A DNA stretch of 64,000 nt from Scandinavium sp002470465 (GTDB lineage Bacteria; Pseudomonadota; Gammaproteobacteria; Enterobacterales; Enterobacteriaceae), in assembly GCF_040750395.1 (NCBI RefSeq), contig NZ_JBFLVD010000006.1:62001-126000 (forward strand), read 5' to 3'. Under the pieces are notes generated by a model. It was not told the origin of the DNA. It saw only the letters and a list, made by a program, of their open reading frames with translations, and did no database searches. The position numbers and the translations under genes are program-made. Below are positions 61,973-64,000 of this stretch, in pieces. Within the stretch, counting starts at the first letter, position 1, and every line of letters starts with the position of its first letter.

Positions 61973-63274
61973 TCACTCGCCAGCGCTTTCTGCAGCCAGT
62001 GACGCTACATTTTTCGTTTCCTGGCCAGCGGCGCGGATTTTCCTGAACAACAGGAAAGTAAAGACGATAACCATGCAGACTGCGCCCAGGCCCATCAGCC
62101 ACATATTGCGGTAGGCTTCCGCTGCGGGCAGCGTGTCCTGCCAGTGGCCAACGATGGGATACACAAATACGTCAGGCAGAAAGCCGATTACCGAGCAAAT
62201 CCCGACGGTGGTACCCATGATAAAGGTCGGCGTTCTGGCCTCGCCCGGGCAGGCGAAATAAAGCCCGCGTGAGGCGTAACAGGTAAAAGCGAGCAGCAGA
62301 ATCAGGCCAATACCGATGACAACAGACTGAGGGTTGTTATTGGTCACCAGCAGGGCTACCAGCGTCAGGGCACTGACGATGGAGAGAAGCTGAATTACGC
62401 GCGTCGGTGATTTCACCCGGCTGTAGGTCGTAATCAGACCGCCCAGCGGGCCGCAAAAGGCGCGGAAAATTTTGTTAATCACAATCCCCATATAGCTCGC
62501 CGCAACCAGCGACATGCCGTACATCTCGGTCAGATAGTTGGTGGAGTAGCTAAGGATGGCGTAGATGGTGTACACGCCAAAGATAATCAGGCTGCAGTAC
62601 CAGGTGGTGGTGATGCGCAGTACGGAAAGGATATCGCTCAGCTGGAAGCTTTTTTTCTGTACGTTGCTTTCTGCATTGTGCGGTTCCACGCCGTCGGCGA
62701 CGAAGAACCAGCAGAGGATCCCCAGCAGAATGTAGACCACGCTGTAGATCAAAATCACCGTCTTCAGGCTGTTCGGGTCATCGGCCGCAAAGCGGGAAAA
62801 AGCCCACATGGTGAACACCGCCAGCGACATCACGCCCACGCCGCGCAGGCCTTCCATCCAGCCCATGATTTTGCCCTGTTCCGTGCTGTCGCCAAGCATC
62901 GAGGCTGCCTTGATGGACACCGACCACAGCATCAAAATAGTGGTAATGGCAAAAGCCACCTGAATGAGCAGCATCACCCAGAGCGGGGGATAGGTAGCCA
63001 TCAGCAGGCCAAGCAGGCCGGTCACGATCATCGCAGAGGTGATCATTTTACGGTGAGAAAATTTATCGGCAATCACACCGCTGGGGGCATAAAGAATAAT
63101 TGCGGTTATTCCGAAAGTACTCATTATTAACCCTATTTCGGTATTGCTGAATCCCATAAATTTTGCCATGGGGATTTGGTAAATATACCGTAAATAAGCC
63201 AGGTCAAAACTGACGCCGCCGCTAAAGCTTATAATGGCGAGGGTTATCCAACGGCGATATGATGATTTTTGCAT
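61973..63274 (-). CDS. MFS transporter, YihN-like, probably for a sugar or polyol
   Basis: The 433-residue protein has about 12 membrane segments and the 'IYQIPM' N-terminal helix and 'GRVGVMSLAVFTMW'-like region of YihN-type carriers. It is not the E. coli YgcS carrier, which has a different sequence. ATG at 63274 (MQKSSYRRWITLAII) follows GAGAGAACGAT; the in-frame ATG 11 codons upstream has no ribosome site. It precedes ygcE by 26 bases and is divergent from ygcW; the substrate is unknown. Confidence 0.85.
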   Translation of the reverse strand: MQKSSYRRWITLAIISFSGGVSFDLAYLRYIYQIPMAKFMGFSNTEIGLIMSTFGITAIILYAPSGVIADKFSHRKMITSAMIVTGLLGLLMATYPPLWVMLLIQVAFAITTILMLWSVSIKAASMLGDSTEQGKIMGWMEGLRGVGVMSLAVFTMWAFSRFAADDPNSLKTVILIYSVVYILLGILCWFFVADGVEPHNAESNVQKKSFQLSDILSVLRITTTWYCSLIIFGVYTIYAILSYSTNYLTEMYGMSLVAASYMGIVINKIFRAFCGPLGGLITTYSRVKSPTRVIQLLSIVSALTLVALLVTNNNPQSVVIGIGLILLLAFTCYASRGLYFACPGEARTPTFIMGTTVGICSVIGFLPDVFVYPIVGHWQDTLPAAEAYRNMWLMGLGAVCMVIVFTFLLFRKIRAAGQETKNVASLAAESAGE

Positions 63275-63309
63275 ATCGTTCTCTCGTGTTATCTGGACGG
63301 AAAACAAAC

Positions 63310-63357
63310 AAAAAAAAGAGAAAAGTAAGCCGCCTTTGCAGGTGGATTACTTTTCTC
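63310..63357 (-). terminator. Leader terminator ahead of the MFS gene
   Basis: On the minus strand, GAGAAAAGTAA pairs with TTACTTTTCTC, with inner pairs CC/GG and CCT/AGG closing a GCAA loop; eight U follow. It lies 36 bases before the transporter start codon, within the likely 5' leader. Confidence 0.75.
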
Positions 63358-63407
63358 ATGGGCTCTAGTAATTGGCATAACAAATAACATGTTCAGGCTG
63401 GCTTGAG

Positions 63408-63423
63408 TGTGAGAATAATCACG
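63408..63423. promoter_or_regulatory. CRP-like site 1 in the divergent region
   Basis: TGTGA-GAATAA-TCACG is the CRP consensus with one mismatch. It is centred 40-41 bp from a TTATTT -10-like element for the minus-strand carrier (63382-63387). Confidence 0.6.
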
Positions 63424-63464
63424 CTTCTTATGATTACTGAATTTGAATGAGCGAAACCCAGCTC

Positions 63465-63480
63465 TGTGAAGCTCATCACA
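63465..63480. promoter_or_regulatory. CRP-like site 2 in the divergent region
   Basis: TGTGA-AGCTCA-TCACA is a full TGTGA-N6-TCACA match. It lies about 25 bp before a TATGCT -10-like element (63497-63502) for the plus-strand ygcW. Confidence 0.7.
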
Positions 63481-63533
63481 TTCGCGACTAAGTGGCTATG
63501 CTAAAAATTATGCCCAGTTACCAGAGAATATGA

Positions 63534-63581
63534 GAAAGGTGACTTCCCTCTAAGCGGGGGAAGTTGCCTTTCTTTTTTTTT
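63534..63581 (+). terminator. Leader terminator ahead of ygcW
   Basis: A 17-bp stem (63534-63550 with 63556-63572, three wobble pairs, 5-base loop) is followed by nine T. It stands 25 bases before the ygcW start codon, so a transcript from an upstream promoter would stop before the gene unless antiterminated. Confidence 0.8.
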
Positions 63582-63606
63582 GCCTAAAGGATTGTGGAGC
63601 CAAATC

Positions 63607-64000
63607 ATGTCTATCGAATCGCTTAATGCATTTTCAATGGATTTCTTCTCCCTGAAGGGAAAAACGGCCATCGTTACCGGTGGCAACAGCGGTCTGGGTC
63701 AGGCGTTTGCCATGGCGCTGGCGAAAGCCGGAGCGAATCTGTTTATCCCAAGCTTCATCAAAGACAACGGCGAAACCCGCGAGCTGATTGAGCAGCAGGG
63801 CGTACAGGTCGAATTCATGCAGGTCGACATTACCGCTGAAGGTGCGCCACGCAAGATTATCGCTGCCTGCTGTGAACGCTTTGGCACCGTTGATATCCTC
63901 GTCAATAACGCCGGGATTTGTAAGCTCAATAAGGTACTGGATTTTGGCCGCGCCGACTGGGATCCGATGATTGACGTCAACCTGACGGCGGCATTTGAAC
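63607..64000 (+). CDS. ygcW: Short-chain dehydrogenase YgcW (partial, cut by window end)
   Basis: The first 131 codons of an SDR oxidoreductase match E. coli YgcW (261 aa). The cofactor loop is TGGNSGLGQAF near residue 25 and NNAG is near residue 101, both classical SDR. Relatives act on sugar acids (gluconate 5-dehydrogenase / KduD type); its own substrate is unknown. GTGGAG lies before ATG at 63607. It is divergent from the MFS-ygcE genes. Confidence 0.9.
   Translation, partial: MSIESLNAFSMDFFSLKGKTAIVTGGNSGLGQAFAMALAKAGANLFIPSFIKDNGETRELIEQQGVQVEFMQVDITAEGAPRKIIAACCERFGTVDILVNNAGICKLNKVLDFGRADWDPMIDVNLTAAFE

Noticed and set aside
63501..63686. A 61-codon minus-strand frame across the ygcW leader
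   Set aside because: It overlaps the leader hairpin and the ygcW start and has no ribosome site.

Overview
The window is core chromosome of a gamma-proteobacterium of the family Enterobacteriaceae. Nearly every protein is close to full-length identical in size and recognisable in sequence to its Escherichia coli K-12 counterpart, and the order (aas-lplT, tas, ygdR, ygdQ, mutH, rppH-ptsP, lgt-thyA, ppdAB-ygdB-ppdC-recC-ptrA-recB-recD, argA, amiC, three initiator tRNAs, mltA, tcdA, csdEA, ygdI, gcvB, gcvA, rlmM, xni, sdaCB, ppnN, queF, syd, csrB, truC, gud genes, barA, rlmD-relA-mazG, pyrG-eno, queE, ygcE, ygcW) is the E. coli 61-63 min order. The moderately high GC, ERIC and REP-type repeats, and a garK gene attached to gudPXD fit Enterobacter or a near relative better than E. 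coli; this genus-level call is inference. I see no prophage, transposase, CRISPR array, restriction system or broken gene.

Region by region: 1-5.2 kb holds phospholipid salvage (aas end, lplT), an aldo-keto reductase, a small lipoprotein, a TerC-like membrane protein and mutH. A 680-bp gap with DnaA-box-like sequences separates mutH from rppH and ptsP. An ERIC repeat precedes lgt-thyA. From 10.2 to 23.7 kb runs a dense one-strand block of four pseudopilin-like genes, then recC, ptrA, recB and recD. Then come argA (with a double ARG box), amiC, and three initiator tRNA-Met genes read on the minus strand. From 27 to 41 kb lie cell-wall (mltA), tRNA and sulfur-transfer (tcdA, csdE, csdA), glycine control (gcvA and the divergent sRNA gcvB), rRNA methylation (rlmM), serine use (sdaC, sdaB), ppnN, queF and syd.

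The regulatory RNA CsrB lies at about 41.5 kb with its presumed UvrY operator, and barA, the sensor kinase that drives UvrY, lies 7 kb downstream. Between them is truC-yqcA and a glucarate operon gudP-gudX-gudD-garK. The last part contains rlmD, relA, mazG, pyrG, eno and queE, then a carbohydrate module: a FGGY kinase (ygcE) and an MFS carrier on the minus strand and the divergent dehydrogenase ygcW, cut by the window end.

The most unusual structure I found is the 332-bp divergent control region between the MFS carrier and ygcW. It has two CRP-type sites and, on each side, a strong intrinsic-terminator hairpin with a U-run placed just ahead of the start codon, one per strand. That suggests paired attenuated leaders or two short RNAs. 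A second odd spot is a 180-bp run of hairpins bounded by two identical 22-nt palindromes between ppnN and queF.
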